Below, piece after piece: positions 1-8,581 of a DNA stretch of 64,000 bases (positions are counted from its first letter, which is position 1; the number at the start of each line of letters is the position of its first letter). The stretch spans positions 124,001 to 188,000 of the forward strand of contig NZ_SSCL01000008.1 of assembly GCF_005876955.1 (NCBI RefSeq), written 5' to 3'. Both the position numbers and the translations under genes were made by a program. Source of the stretch: Sinomonas gamaensis (GTDB taxonomy: Bacteria; Actinomycetota; Actinomycetes; Actinomycetales; Micrococcaceae). Below the pieces are notes generated by a model. The model did no database searches. It was not told the DNA's origin and saw only the letters and a program-made list of their open reading frames with translations.

Positions 1-482
1 GGGCTGCCGGGAGCCGGCTCGCCGTCGACTTGGAGGGGCTTGGCCTGCTGGATCACCAGCCCAACGGAACGGCCGATCGCTCCGAGGACGGCACGCAGCA
101 CGTCGTGCCCAATGTGTTCCCCACGGAATTCGGGAGCAATATCCAGAGTGGAAACGAACATCACGTCACGGCCGGCACTCTGTTCGAGCGCCTGGAGAAG
201 ATCAGGGCGCCTCTGCACGAGCATCTCGGCCACGTCCTGCAGCTCTTTGCTGAACGCCTCGAGCAGGTCGACGCGGCCAGGTTCCGGCAGGATGTAGGCG
301 ACCACCTGCCCTACTTGCGCATCGACATCGCCGTCAGCCAGATCGCCGTCGACCATCGCCGTGGTGACGTTGACCTCCCACAGCTGAGGGTAATCCTCGG
401 GGGCTTCGTCAGGGACACCCGCGGAGACCATACGGCACTCAAGAATCAGGTCCTGCGGATCGAGCTTCTGCACTGAGACCAC
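1..482 (-). CDS. GNAT-like acetyltransferase domain protein, partial (3' end cut by window edge)
   Basis: The minus strand is open from about 482 to the window edge with good actinobacterial codon bias. The visible 160 residues end in a stretch, PEFRGEHIGHDVLRAVLGAI, followed by a VIQQAKPL segment, that resembles the acetyl-CoA binding loop (R/Q-x-x-G-x-G/A) and the following strand of GNAT N-acetyltransferases. The usual R-G-x-G-I-G is R-G-E-H-I-G here, so the second glycine is replaced by His. The front part is acidic and has no clear domain. A TAG lies in frame a short way upstream; GTG at 482 or GTG at 473 are the only starts and neither has a convincing ribosome binding site. Substrate is unknown. 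The plus-strand open frame over the same bases looks like a shadow. Confidence 0.5.
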   Translation of the reverse strand, partial: MVSVQKLDPQDLILECRMVSAGVPDEAPEDYPQLWEVNVTTAMVDGDLADGDVDAQVGQVVAYILPEPGRVDLLEAFSKELQDVAEMLVQRRPDLLQALEQSAGRDVMFVSTLDIAPEFRGEHIGHDVLRAVLGAIGRSVGLVIQQAKPLQVDGEPAPGS

Positions 483-551
483 CTGTTCGAAACGTCGGCA
501 ACGGCTTCGATCCTATGCCGTCCCGCTGTGCTCGGCTACGGAGCAGCCGTC

Positions 552-1682
552 TCAGTTCGCCCCGCCACCGAACCTGACGACCTGCCGGATCACCTGCCCC
601 GAGGCCAGCGCATCCATCCCCTCGTTGATCTCCTCGAGCACGATCTCGCGGGAGACGAGCCGCTCGAGCGGCAGCCGGCCGTCCCGCCAGAGTTGCTCGA
701 ACACGGGGATGTCTCGCTTGGGCAGGGCCGAACCGAGGTAGCTGCCCACGATGGTCTGTGCCCGGGACGTCAGCTGGAGGGGCTCGATGGCGGCGGTGGC
801 ACCCGGTGCGGGCAGCCCCACGGTCACCAGGGTGCCGCCGAGACCCACGAGTGCGAACGCCGTCTCGAAGGCCCGCGGGTGCCCGACCGCCTCGAGCACC
901 ACGTCGGCCTCAACCCCATGCTGCGCTGCCTCCTCCGGAGTCCATGCCTCGTCCACGCCCCACTCGCGTGCCGTCGCCAGCTTGGACTCCTGCGCATCCA
1001 CCGCCACGACGCGACTTCCCACCGCGAGCGCCGTCAGCAGTCCCGCCATGCCCACTCCCCCGAGGCCGACGACGGCGACCGTCGACTCTGGCGTGATCCT
1101 CCCGGCGTTGAGGAGCGCGCCGCCCCCGGTGAGCACAGCGCAGCCGAGCAGCGCGGCGATAGCAGGCGGGACGTCGTCGCCCACGGGTACGACGGACCGC
1201 TCGTCGACGACGGCGTAGGTGGCAAAGCCGGACACGCCGAGGTGATGGGCGACGTCGTCCGTGGCTCGCCTGAGGTGACGCGACCCGGTGAGGAGGGTCC
1301 CCGCCGCATTCGAAGCGCTGCCCGCCGAACACGGCAGGCGCCCATCCGTCTGGCATGCGGGGCACTCGCCGCAGCGCGGCAAGAAGGTCATGACCACCCT
1401 CTGCCCCGTGCCCACCGACTCGACGTCCGGCCCCACCTCCTCGACGATCCCGGCAGCCTCGTGACCCAGCAGCATGGGCAGGGGGCGCGGGCGCGAGCCG
1501 TTGACCACCGAGAGGTCCGAGTGGCAGAGCCCCGCGGCCTCGATGCGGACGAGGAGTTCGCCCGGGCCCGGGCCGGCGAGCTCGAGCTCGTCGATCGTAA
1601 TCGGACGGCTCGTGGCGTACGGCGGCTCGGCTCCCGAGACGTTCAGGACGGCGCCGCGGATAGTTCGGGTCGAGTCCGGCAA
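552..1682 (-). CDS. zinc-dependent alcohol dehydrogenase (MDR family)
   Basis: This 376-residue cytosolic enzyme is a medium-chain NAD(P)-dependent alcohol dehydrogenase. Catalytic zinc ligands are visible in GLCHSD (Cys53) and GHEAAG (His74, Glu75). The structural zinc lobe has the four cysteines at 104, 107, 110 and 118. The Rossmann dinucleotide motif GLGGVG is at 206-211. Length is normal. The start is a TTG, chosen because AAGGAGG sits four bases upstream. It resembles the class III/aryl-alcohol branch, but the substrate cannot be told from sequence. It is divergent from the gene at 1744 and looks monocistronic. Confidence 0.9.
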   Translation of the reverse strand: MPDSTRTIRGAVLNVSGAEPPYATSRPITIDELELAGPGPGELLVRIEAAGLCHSDLSVVNGSRPRPLPMLLGHEAAGIVEEVGPDVESVGTGQRVVMTFLPRCGECPACQTDGRLPCSAGSASNAAGTLLTGSRHLRRATDDVAHHLGVSGFATYAVVDERSVVPVGDDVPPAIAALLGCAVLTGGGALLNAGRITPESTVAVVGLGGVGMAGLLTALAVGSRVVAVDAQESKLATAREWGVDEAWTPEEAAQHGVEADVVLEAVGHPRAFETAFALVGLGGTLVTVGLPAPGATAAIEPLQLTSRAQTIVGSYLGSALPKRDIPVFEQLWRDGRLPLERLVSREIVLEEINEGMDALASGQVIRQVVRFGGGAN

Positions 1683-1743
1683 GGATCCTCCTTAGACGCA
1701 CCTATCGTTCCCTCGCGCAGTCTCGCATGGAAGACTCGCAAGC

Positions 1744-2415
1744 GTGACGCATCCGACCGACCTCTTCGGACAGCTGTTCGCCGCCGCCTTCGACGTCCTC
1801 AAGACCTTCCGGCCCCGCCGGCCCATCCACACCCAAGGCGTCCTGCTGTCGGGGACCCTCGAACGGCTGGGAAGCGGTGAGCCCTCTGCGATCGCGTTCC
1901 TCGACACGCCGGGCACCACCCCCGTATCGGCGCGGCTCTCGCGCTCGCTCGGGCTGCCGATTTCCTGGCCGGACATCATCGGCCTCGCCTTGCGCCTGCG
2001 AACGGACGACGGCGACGCGGACGTCCTGCTGGCATCCACCGGCTGGCGCGTCCCGGCCAGGTTTGCCCTGACGGCGCACGCGACGGCCGGGGTCGCTCGG
2101 TTCACCTCCCTCATGCCGTACCGCAGCCCCCGCGGCCCGGTGATCCTCGGCGCCCGGACGACGAGCGCGGATCCCGGGGCTCCGGGCCGCTTCCGGCCTG
2201 ACACGGTTTGGCAGCTCGACCTCTATTGGGCGCGGCCGCTCGGGCCCTGGAGAAAGTTCGGATCCCTCCGGCTTGTCCCGGAGCTCGACGCCGAAGGCCG
2301 AGTCGAGGACACGCGGGCGCGCTTCGACCCGCTGCTCAACATTCTCCCGACCGCCGGCACCTACCCGTGGACTCGCCGGCTCCGCGAGCACTCGTATCGG
2401 CTCGCGCGCCGCTAG
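1744..2415 (+). CDS. conserved actinobacterial protein, possibly catalase-like fold
   Basis: A 223-residue soluble protein starting at GTG. It has the conserved pattern of an actinobacterial family often labelled phosphodiesterase: an early 'PRRPIHTQGVLLSGTLERLG' block, then 'DTPGTTPVSARLSRSLGLP', 'PDIIGLALRLR', 'LLASTGW' and a late 'FGSLRLVPEL' block. The order of an N-terminal H-x-x-G-V segment and a central R-x-S-R-x-x-G-L-P segment recalls the distal heme side of small catalase-like proteins, but I cannot confirm heme ligation. No signal peptide or membrane segment. It is convergent with the dehydrogenase at 2420. Function is unproven; both the phosphodiesterase label and the catalase idea are family-level guesses. 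Confidence 0.6.
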   Translation: MTHPTDLFGQLFAAAFDVLKTFRPRRPIHTQGVLLSGTLERLGSGEPSAIAFLDTPGTTPVSARLSRSLGLPISWPDIIGLALRLRTDDGDADVLLASTGWRVPARFALTAHATAGVARFTSLMPYRSPRGPVILGARTTSADPGAPGRFRPDTVWQLDLYWARPLGPWRKFGSLRLVPELDAEGRVEDTRARFDPLLNILPTAGTYPWTRRLREHSYRLARR

Positions 2416-2419
2416 ATCC

Positions 2420-3280
2420 TTACGGGAGGAAAGCCCGGACGACGGCGGCCAAGTCCTCGGTGCCGTGGTCGCCGTCGACCGCCTCTTGATAACGGCCGAC
2501 CAAAGCCTCCATGATCTCCGGCCGCGCCCCCGCGTGTTCCATCGCCTCGAGGATGAGATGGCCGTCCTTCGTTGCGCCCGCTAGCGGGAAGGCCGGCGGG
2601 AACTCGCCGGCCACCATCGATTTGCCCTTCAGCTGCACGTAGGGCACGTCGAGCGCGCCGCCCTTGATGGTGTCGAGGAAGAGCTGCGGGTCAAGGCCGA
2701 GCCGCTGGGTCAAATCGATCGCTTGGGCTGTGGCGCCGACGAGCGAGAGCACGAAGGAATTCGCCACGAGCTTGAGCCGCTGGCCGTCGCCAGGCATGTC
2801 GCTCACCCAGATGGTCCTCGAGCCGACGGCGTCGAACACGGGGGTCACTCTGTCGCGCAGCTCGTCAGGGCCAGCCGCGAGCACCGTCAAGGCGCCCTGC
2901 TCCGCGGGCTGCCTTGTCCCCAGCACGGGCGCGTCCACCAGTGCGATGCCGTGCTTTCCCGCCCGCTCTGTAAGGCGAGCGCCTGCCGCCAAGCCGACGG
3001 TGCTGCTCTGAATCCACACGGCGTCGCTGCGCATCGCTGGCAATGCTTCCTCCATGACCGCCTCGACGGCATCGCCGTCGAAGAGCATGGTGAGGACCAC
3101 GTCCGACGACGACACCGCCGAGGTGACATCGTCCGCTACCGTCGCGCCCGCCTCAGCGAGGGGCTCGGCCTTCTCGTGGTGGCGATTCCAAACCGTCACG
3201 TCAAAGCCGGCCTTGATGAGATTCCGGGCCATCCCGCTGCCCATGATCCCGGTTCCGAGGACGGTGATGGTGCTGCTCAT
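2420..3280 (-). CDS. NAD(P)-dependent 3-hydroxyisobutyrate dehydrogenase-family oxidoreductase
   Basis: A 286-residue beta-hydroxyacid dehydrogenase. The N-terminal Rossmann motif GTGIMG is at 9-14, the substrate-binding 'DAPVLGTRQPAEQG' block is near 116-129 (family consensus D-x-P-V-S-G-x-x-x-A-x-x-G), and the catalytic Lys is Lys170 in GQRLKLVANS. The family reduces or oxidises small 3-hydroxy acids; the exact substrate is unknown. A longer open frame exists upstream, but the start at ATG 3280 is preferred because GGAGG lies seven bases before it and the Rossmann fold begins right after. The gene ends four bases from the convergent gene at 1744. Confidence 0.88.
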   Translation of the reverse strand: MSSTITVLGTGIMGSGMARNLIKAGFDVTVWNRHHEKAEPLAEAGATVADDVTSAVSSSDVVLTMLFDGDAVEAVMEEALPAMRSDAVWIQSSTVGLAAGARLTERAGKHGIALVDAPVLGTRQPAEQGALTVLAAGPDELRDRVTPVFDAVGSRTIWVSDMPGDGQRLKLVANSFVLSLVGATAQAIDLTQRLGLDPQLFLDTIKGGALDVPYVQLKGKSMVAGEFPPAFPLAGATKDGHLILEAMEHAGARPEIMEALVGRYQEAVDGDHGTEDLAAVVRAFLP

Positions 3281-3386
3281 TTCGTACCTCCGAATCTCTG
3301 ATACGACCCACGGAAGCTCCTCCCCTCGCCAGCCGCGCCCAAACTTCCCACGCCAAGAAGCCAGTGCCCATGCAACGATGTGGACC

Positions 3387-3719
3387 ATGGCCTTCGATGA
3401 AGAACTCGCCTCCAGAATTCGCGACATCCTGACCGGGAAGACAGATTTCACCGAGAAGAAGATGTTCGGCGGCCTCGCCTTCCTGGTCGGCGGGAACATG
3501 GCCGTGAGTGCGAGCGGCCACGGAGGGATGCTGCTGCGCGCCGACCCCGAGCAGAGCGACGAGCTGTGCTCGCATGCCGGGGTGGAACGCGCAGTGATGC
3601 GGGGCCGCGAAATGGACGGCTGGCTGCGCGTAGCCGACGACGCCATCGCCTCCGAGGAGGAACTCGAGCGGTGGGTCCAGGTCGGCGTCGACTACGCGAG
3701 CTCGCTGCCGCCGAAATAG
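3387..3719 (+). CDS. TfoX N-terminal domain protein
   Basis: A 110-residue protein matching the TfoX_N family: early 'KKMFGGLAFLVGGNMAVSA' (the M-F-G-G-x-x-F family hallmark), then 'GGMLLRADPE' and the closing 'WVQVGVDYASSLPP'. TfoX in gamma-proteobacteria regulates competence; stand-alone N-terminal domains in actinobacteria have no established role. Two in-frame ATGs exist (3378 and 3387); 3387 gives the usual family N-terminus (M-A-F-D-E-E-L). No clear Shine-Dalgarno, so it may be leaderless. It is divergent from the dehydrogenase at 3280. Confidence 0.8.
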   Translation: MAFDEELASRIRDILTGKTDFTEKKMFGGLAFLVGGNMAVSASGHGGMLLRADPEQSDELCSHAGVERAVMRGREMDGWLRVADDAIASEEELERWVQVGVDYASSLPPK

Positions 3720-3737
3720 CTCAGGAGTGAACCGCCG

Positions 3738-4472
3738 TTAGCGTTCGCACGCAACGCCGTCGTGGTCGGCGTCAAGGCCTGAGCGGTAACCGGGCTGCCC
3801 TGCGTACAGGGGCGCAGCACCGGCGGCCCGAGCCGCGGTGCAGTTGGCGTAGTACACGCTCGCCGGCGCCTGCTGTTGCGGCGCTTGTTGCTGCGCTTGC
3901 TGCTGGGCTGCCTGCTGTTGCGCCGCCTGCTGCTGTGCCTGCTGCTGGGCGACGCGGGCCGCCTCGGCCTGTCGCGCCGCTTCCGCTTGTTGCGCTGCGG
4001 CGTCGGCCTGGCGCTTTGCCTCCGCCGCTGCCGCGTCACGCTGGGCCTGCAGCTGGTCGGCGGCGGCCTTCGTCATCCAGACGCGTTTGCCGTCCGAATT
4101 GTCGATGCACGTCAGATCAACGCTGCCGAAGGTGTAGCGACCTCCCACCGCAGTGCACGAGTCGCCGTCGGCATACAGCGCCACGACAACCGTTTTCGTG
4201 GTCGTGGGGCACGGAGTCGATGACGTGCTCGCTGGCGCCGTGGACCCAGCCTTAGCGGCATCGGCGGAGGCGGATGCCTTGACCGTCGCCGTGACCGTTG
4301 GAGCCGGCGACGGACAGCTCAGCGTGGGAGTCGGCGAAGCCGTTGCAGCCACAGCGGCAGGAGCCTTGCTCGAAGATGCAGGAACAGCGCAGCCCGCTGC
4401 TCCCACGACGGCGCCAGCAATCAGAAGCGAAAGCGCGGCGCGAAAAATGACAGCATTATCCCCGATTGTCAT
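3738..4472 (-). CDS. excalibur calcium-binding domain lipoprotein with Ala/Gln coiled coil
   Basis: A 244-residue exported protein. The N-terminus is a signal peptide with a lipobox-like VGAAGC, followed by an Ala/Ser/Thr/Pro-rich spacer, a Cys-containing globular part ('ADGDSCTAVGGRYTFGSVDL'), a long Ala/Gln/Arg coiled coil with many A-A-Q-Q-Q repeats, and a C-terminal excalibur domain whose calcium loop D-A-D-H-D-G-V-A-C-E is intact. Excalibur domains are typical of actinobacterial and firmicute surface proteins. Start is ATG 4472, with GGAGG eight bases upstream and the signal peptide directly after; an upstream in-frame ATG at 4502 would add ten residues before the signal peptide and is less likely. 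The partner of the coiled coil is unknown. Confidence 0.82.
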   Translation of the reverse strand: MTIGDNAVIFRAALSLLIAGAVVGAAGCAVPASSSKAPAAVAATASPTPTLSCPSPAPTVTATVKASASADAAKAGSTAPASTSSTPCPTTTKTVVVALYADGDSCTAVGGRYTFGSVDLTCIDNSDGKRVWMTKAAADQLQAQRDAAAAEAKRQADAAAQQAEAARQAEAARVAQQQAQQQAAQQQAAQQQAQQQAPQQQAPASVYYANCTAARAAGAAPLYAGQPGYRSGLDADHDGVACER

Positions 4473-4680
4473 GAACTTTCCTCCCCCATCAAGCCTCTTC
4501 ACGGAGGCCGAAAAGTAGCAATGTCAGGAACATAACTTGTCTCTGCGCTTGTGAATACATGTCTGACACTCTCGGTTCAATGACGGTTTTGTCGAAAGCT
4601 GTCCACAACTCCCCTGCGGTCGCTCTGCAACGGTCTTCGGAACCTTCACAAATTTCTGAAACAAGCGCACACTGATCGCT

Positions 4681-5664
4681 ATGGGTACCGTCATCCAGAC
4701 GACCGATCTGCACAAGAGCTTCGGTCAGGTCAAAGCACTCGACGGCCTCGATCTCGAGGTCCGTCAAGGCGAGATCCACGGCTTCCTCGGCCCGAACGGC
4801 GCGGGAAAGTCCACGACGCTGCGCATCCTCCTCGGACTCGCGCGCGCGTCCTCCGGCGGCGCAAGCGTCCTCGGGAAGGACCCCTGGGCGGACGCCGTCG
4901 AACTCCATCGCCGTGTGGCGAGCGTCCCCGGCGATGTCAGCATTTGGCCCAATCTCTCCGGCGGCGAAGCGATAGACCTCATTTCGCGGCTCCGCGGCGG
5001 CGACGTCAACGGGGCATATCGCCAACGCAAGCAGCACCTGTGCGAACTCTTCGATTTCGACCCGACGAAAAAGGGCCGGGCCTATTCAAAGGGCAACCGC
5101 CAGAAGGTTGCGCTCATCGCTGCCCTCGTCACGCCCGCCGAGCTGTACCTCCTGGACGAGCCGACGAGCGGCCTCGACCCTTTGATGGAGGCGGTATTCA
5201 CCCGCGAAATTCACCGCCTCTCACGGGAGGATGGCGCCACGGTGCTCCTCTCGAGCCACATCCTCTCCGAGGTCGAGCAGCTTGCCGACCGCGTGAGCAT
5301 CATCCGGTCGGGCAGGATCGTCGACGGCGGCACGCTCGACTCCCTGCGCCACCTCACCCGCACGGAGATCTCGTTTGCCCAAGACAGCGTGGACACGAGC
5401 GCCCTCGCCGCTCTGGACCAGGTCCACGACCTCACCGTCACCGAAGGCAGGATCAAGTTCGGCGCAGACTCCGACCGCGTGCACGAGGTCCTCCCCCTCC
5501 TCGGCAGCCTCGGCGTCAAAGGCCTCCTGGTCGCGCCGCCGTCGCTCGAGGAACTGTTCCTGCGGCACTATGGCGATCAAGTCGCCCCAGCGCCCGGTGA
5601 GCCGACGCACGACGGCGCCCCGCACCGCCGTCGTCATCGCACCGTGGCCAAGACGGGAGCCTGA
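4681..5664 (+). CDS. ABC-2 type exporter, ATP-binding protein (DrrA/tetronasin-type)
   Basis: A 327-residue ATPase. Walker A is GPNGAGKST at 37-45, the signature is the YSKGNRQK variant at 135-142 (typical of the antibiotic-export DrrA-like group rather than LSGGQ), Walker B LYLLDE with catalytic Glu is at 155-160, and the switch His is in LLSSHIL. A 100-residue C-terminal extension with an 'EELFLRHYG' end is usual for this group. It is followed with a one-base gap by its permease at 5666 and the regulator at 7285, so the three form an operon. It probably energises export of a hydrophobic drug or lipid. Confidence 0.92.
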   Translation: MGTVIQTTDLHKSFGQVKALDGLDLEVRQGEIHGFLGPNGAGKSTTLRILLGLARASSGGASVLGKDPWADAVELHRRVASVPGDVSIWPNLSGGEAIDLISRLRGGDVNGAYRQRKQHLCELFDFDPTKKGRAYSKGNRQKVALIAALVTPAELYLLDEPTSGLDPLMEAVFTREIHRLSREDGATVLLSSHILSEVEQLADRVSIIRSGRIVDGGTLDSLRHLTRTEISFAQDSVDTSALAALDQVHDLTVTEGRIKFGADSDRVHEVLPLLGSLGVKGLLVAPPSLEELFLRHYGDQVAPAPGEPTHDGAPHRRRHRTVAKTGA

Positions 5665-5665
5665 G

Positions 5666-7288
5666 ATGACCACGGTCTGGATCTTGTACCGCCAGCGGCT
5701 GCGGCGGGATCGCTGGCAGCTGCTCAGCTGGGTCCTCTCGATAGCCGTGCTCGCGTGGTTCGCTGTGGAGGCCATCACGAAGACGTTCGGCGACGAGGCC
5801 TCGCGCGCGCAGGTTCTGCAGCTCGCAACGGCCACGCCCGCGATCCTCGTGCTGCGCGGCCTAGCCCGCGGGCCCGCGCAGGACGCCTTCACGTTCTTCG
5901 AGATCTACGCATTCCTCGCGCTGCTCGCAGGGTTCATGAACACGTTCATGGCGGTGCGGCACACCAGGGCGGAGGAGGAGTCGGGCCGGGCGGAGCTCGT
6001 GACCGCCACCGCAGCCGGCCGGTGGGCACCCCTCAGCGCGACAGTGCTGCACGGTCTGGTCGCCAACATCGTCCTCTCGGCTGCTGTGGCGCTCGGGTTC
6101 ATGGGCGGCGGCCTCAACCCGGCGGGCTCGGTCGTGGCAGGCCTGGCGACGGGCGCCGTTGGCCTGGCGTTCCTCGGTGTCGGACTCCTTGCCTCGGAAT
6201 TCTTCAGCACGTCGCGGGCTGCGAACGGCATCTCCTCTGCACTGCTGATGGTGGCCTACCTCCTGCGCGGCTTCGGCGACGCCACCGGGCACGTGAGTCC
6301 TGACGGCATGACCATGACCGCCGCGTGGCCCAGCTGGTTCTCGCCTATTGGCTGGGGGCAGCAGACCTTCGCCTTCACCGGCGACCGCCTCTGGCCGCTC
6401 CTGCTCGCGATGGGGCTCGCGGCGGCGTGCGTGGCCGTCGTCGTCCTCATCATGGCGCGTCGGGACGTCGGCGCCAGCGTACTCGCTGGGCGCTCGGGGC
6501 GCGCAGACGCCCGGTCGTGGCTCCGCGGTCCGTTCGCCCTCGCGCTCCGGCTTCAGGAAGGGGCGATCATCGGCTGGTGCGCGGGCGGGTTCGCGACGGG
6601 CCTCATCACAGGCTCACTCGGCTCGGCAATCCAGTCCACGTTCACGAACAATGCCTCAGTCACCGCCGCCCTCCGCCAGATGGTCCAGGCGCAGGGCACC
6701 TCGATGACGCAGCTCCTCATCGCGGCACTCTTCGAGGTCGGCGGCGTGCTCGCCGCGGCGTGCGGCGTCCAAGCCGTCCTGCGGCTTCGGCAGGAGGAGG
6801 CAGCCGGGACGGCAGAGCTGGTCCTCTCCGAACCGTTGGGCCGCGTCCGCTGGATCGGGAGCTTCATGGGCCTGGGCGCCGTTTCGGTAGTGCTTGTCAT
6901 GGCGTTCACGGCGCTGGGCGCGTGGCTGTCGCTGGTGGCCTCGGGCGACACTTCGAGCGCCGTCGGGGATGTCTGGGCCACGGCGCTCGCGCAGCTTCCG
7001 GCCGCCCTCATCTACTTGGCGCTCCCGGCCGTGGTCTTCGTCATCTGGCCGCGGGCCACGATCCCGTTGGGCTGGGCGTTGCTGGGAGTCGGCGTGGTGC
7101 TCGGGATCTACGGGGGGATGCTCGGCCTCGACCGGAAGATCGTTGACCTCTCGCCGTTCACCCACACGCCCGTCGTCACAGGCGGGGGCACGGACTGGAG
7201 CGGCGGCTTCTGGATGCTCGGGATTGCCGCCGCGCTCGCAGCACTCACGCTCGCGGCGGTGCCGCGGAGGGAGGTGGGGAACGCGTGA
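5666..7288 (+). CDS. ABC-2 type exporter permease
   Basis: A 540-residue integral membrane protein with about twelve hydrophobic segments arranged as two homologous halves (each begins with a juxtamembrane Arg-rich stretch and has an internal 'RxEEExGxxELV' type loop: EEESGRAELV and EEAAGTAELV). This two-half design is that of the tetronasin/antibiotic-export permeases paired with DrrA-like ATPases. The start at ATG 5666 begins 'MTTVWILYRQRLRRD', directly after the stop of the ATPase. The open frame runs far upstream but overlaps the ATPase and is not used. Substrate unknown. Confidence 0.9.
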   Translation: MTTVWILYRQRLRRDRWQLLSWVLSIAVLAWFAVEAITKTFGDEASRAQVLQLATATPAILVLRGLARGPAQDAFTFFEIYAFLALLAGFMNTFMAVRHTRAEEESGRAELVTATAAGRWAPLSATVLHGLVANIVLSAAVALGFMGGGLNPAGSVVAGLATGAVGLAFLGVGLLASEFFSTSRAANGISSALLMVAYLLRGFGDATGHVSPDGMTMTAAWPSWFSPIGWGQQTFAFTGDRLWPLLLAMGLAAACVAVVVLIMARRDVGASVLAGRSGRADARSWLRGPFALALRLQEGAIIGWCAGGFATGLITGSLGSAIQSTFTNNASVTAALRQMVQAQGTSMTQLLIAALFEVGGVLAAACGVQAVLRLRQEEAAGTAELVLSEPLGRVRWIGSFMGLGAVSVVLVMAFTALGAWLSLVASGDTSSAVGDVWATALAQLPAALIYLALPAVVFVIWPRATIPLGWALLGVGVVLGIYGGMLGLDRKIVDLSPFTHTPVVTGGGTDWSGGFWMLGIAAALAALTLAAVPRREVGNA

Positions 7289-7743
7289 GCGAGGCGATGC
7301 CGGCCCCCGCCGAGACCTCGGCCGCCGTCCTCGCGGCTGCCGGGTTCCCCAAGATGCCAGCCCGCGCGCTCATGGCGCTGGTCGTCTCGGAGGAAGGCTG
7401 GCTCACCGCCGCCCAGCTCGGCGAGGTGCTCGGCGCGAGCCCGGCAGCCGTCTCGGGCGCGGTGCGGTACCTGCAGACCGTCGGGTTCGTGCACCGCGTC
7501 TCGCAGCCGGGCAGCCGACGAGACCGCTACGCGCTCCCCGACAACGCGTGGTACGTGGCCTCGCTCCGCCAGAACCCCGTCTACGAGCGCCTCGCGGACC
7601 TGGCCGACGCCACGGCGGCCGCCCTCCCCGAGGATTCGGGGGCGCGGGCCCGGGTCAACGAGATGGCGAGCTTCTACCGCTTCCTCATGAGCCGGCTGCC
7701 CGAGCTCCTGGACGAGTGGGAGCAGGCTCGAGTCGAGGCCTAG
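7285..7743 (+). CDS. GbsR/MarR-family transcriptional regulator
   Basis: A 152-residue regulator with a winged helix near residues 25-75 ('WLTAAQLGEVLGASPAAVSGAVRYL', recognition helix in the second half) followed by the wing 'RVSQPGSRRDRYAL' and a helical dimerisation tail. This is the pattern of GbsR-like MarR proteins that commonly close ABC-2 exporter operons. Its GTG start overlaps the permease stop (GTGA), showing translational coupling. It most likely controls the operon 4681-7743 in response to the exported compound. Confidence 0.85.
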   Translation: MSEAMPAPAETSAAVLAAAGFPKMPARALMALVVSEEGWLTAAQLGEVLGASPAAVSGAVRYLQTVGFVHRVSQPGSRRDRYALPDNAWYVASLRQNPVYERLADLADATAAALPEDSGARARVNEMASFYRFLMSRLPELLDEWEQARVEA

Positions 7744-7763
7744 CGACGTTGACGCGCTCCCGT

Positions 7764-7785
7764 CCGATTGTTTGTTCCCAATCGG
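7764..7785. terminator. hairpin after the ABC-2 exporter operon
   Basis: A perfect 7-bp inverted repeat, CCGATTG at 7764-7770 and CAATCGG at 7779-7785, lies 20 bases after the regulator stop codon. There is no clear U tract, so termination is an inference from position and structure. Confidence 0.4.
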
Positions 7786-7905
7786 TCGGGACCGCGGCGC
7801 GTTGCGCGAGACACGGCTCTCGGACCTCTAGAAGTGGACGGGAACGCTGGCTAGCGTGACTCGTGGGCCGGTGATCAACCGGAAGGGCACGGAGGGAGCG
7901 CACTT

Positions 7906-8556
7906 ATGGCACGGATTGCCATCGTCGGAGGGCACGGAAAGGTGGCCCTTCGACTCGAGCCCCTGCTTGCCCAGCGGGGAGACGCGGTAAGCGCCATCAT
8001 CCGGAACAGAGAGCACACCAAGGATGTCACGACAGCCGCGGCTCATCCCGTCGTTGCCGACGTCGAGCAGCTCGACACGCAGAGGCTTGCCCAGCTGTTC
8101 GAAGGTCACGACGCCGTGGTGTGGTCGGCCGGTGCCGGGGGCGGCAATCCGGCGCGGACGTATGCAGTGGACCGAGACGCTGCGATCCGCTCGATGGATG
8201 CAGCGGCGCAGGCCGGCGTCGGGCGCTACGTGATGGTGTCGTATCTCGGCTCCCGCCTGGACCACGGCATCTCCCCCAACAACTCGTTCTTCACCTATGC
8301 AGAGGCCAAGGCGGCCGCAGACGAGTATCTGCGCGGGACGTCGCTGGACTGGACGATCGTCGCTCCGAGCGCGCTCACTCTGGAACCGGGGACAGGACGC
8401 ATCGAGCTCGCGGACCATTCTCGGAGCGGGAAGGTGAGCCGCGACGATGTGGCCGCCGTGGTGGCGGAGGTCCTGAAGGCTCCCAACACGATCGGGAAGT
8501 TCGTCGGCTTCAACCAGGGCGAGACGCCCATCGCCGAGGCGCTTGCTTCACTCTGA
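7906..8556 (+). CDS. atypical SDR NAD(P)H-binding oxidoreductase
   Basis: A 216-residue protein of the NAD(P)-binding SDR_a5 / YwnB type. The dinucleotide motif is IVGGHGKVA near residue 6. Downstream are 'VWSAGAGGG', 'YVMVSYLGS' and 'YAEAKAAADEYL', where Tyr-x-x-x-Lys of the classical SDR active site appears as Y-A-E-A-K. GGAGGG ten bases upstream supports ATG 7906. These proteins act as reductases or redox sensors; the substrate is unknown. It is followed at once by a DHFR-like reductase. Confidence 0.85.
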   Translation: MARIAIVGGHGKVALRLEPLLAQRGDAVSAIIRNREHTKDVTTAAAHPVVADVEQLDTQRLAQLFEGHDAVVWSAGAGGGNPARTYAVDRDAAIRSMDAAAQAGVGRYVMVSYLGSRLDHGISPNNSFFTYAEAKAAADEYLRGTSLDWTIVAPSALTLEPGTGRIELADHSRSGKVSRDDVAAVVAEVLKAPNTIGKFVGFNQGETPIAEALASL

Positions 8557-8581
8557 CCCCATCACTCTGGAAGGAGGGCCG

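Noticed and set aside
528-1880. 450-codon plus-strand open frame over the alcohol dehydrogenase
   Set aside because: Its product is Arg/Gly/His-rich low-complexity sequence without family similarity; the minus-strand dehydrogenase has full motifs.
3281-3646. N-terminal extension of the 3-hydroxyisobutyrate dehydrogenase-like gene
   Set aside because: The Rossmann fold starts at 3280, a GGAGG site precedes it, and the extension covers the TfoX-like gene.
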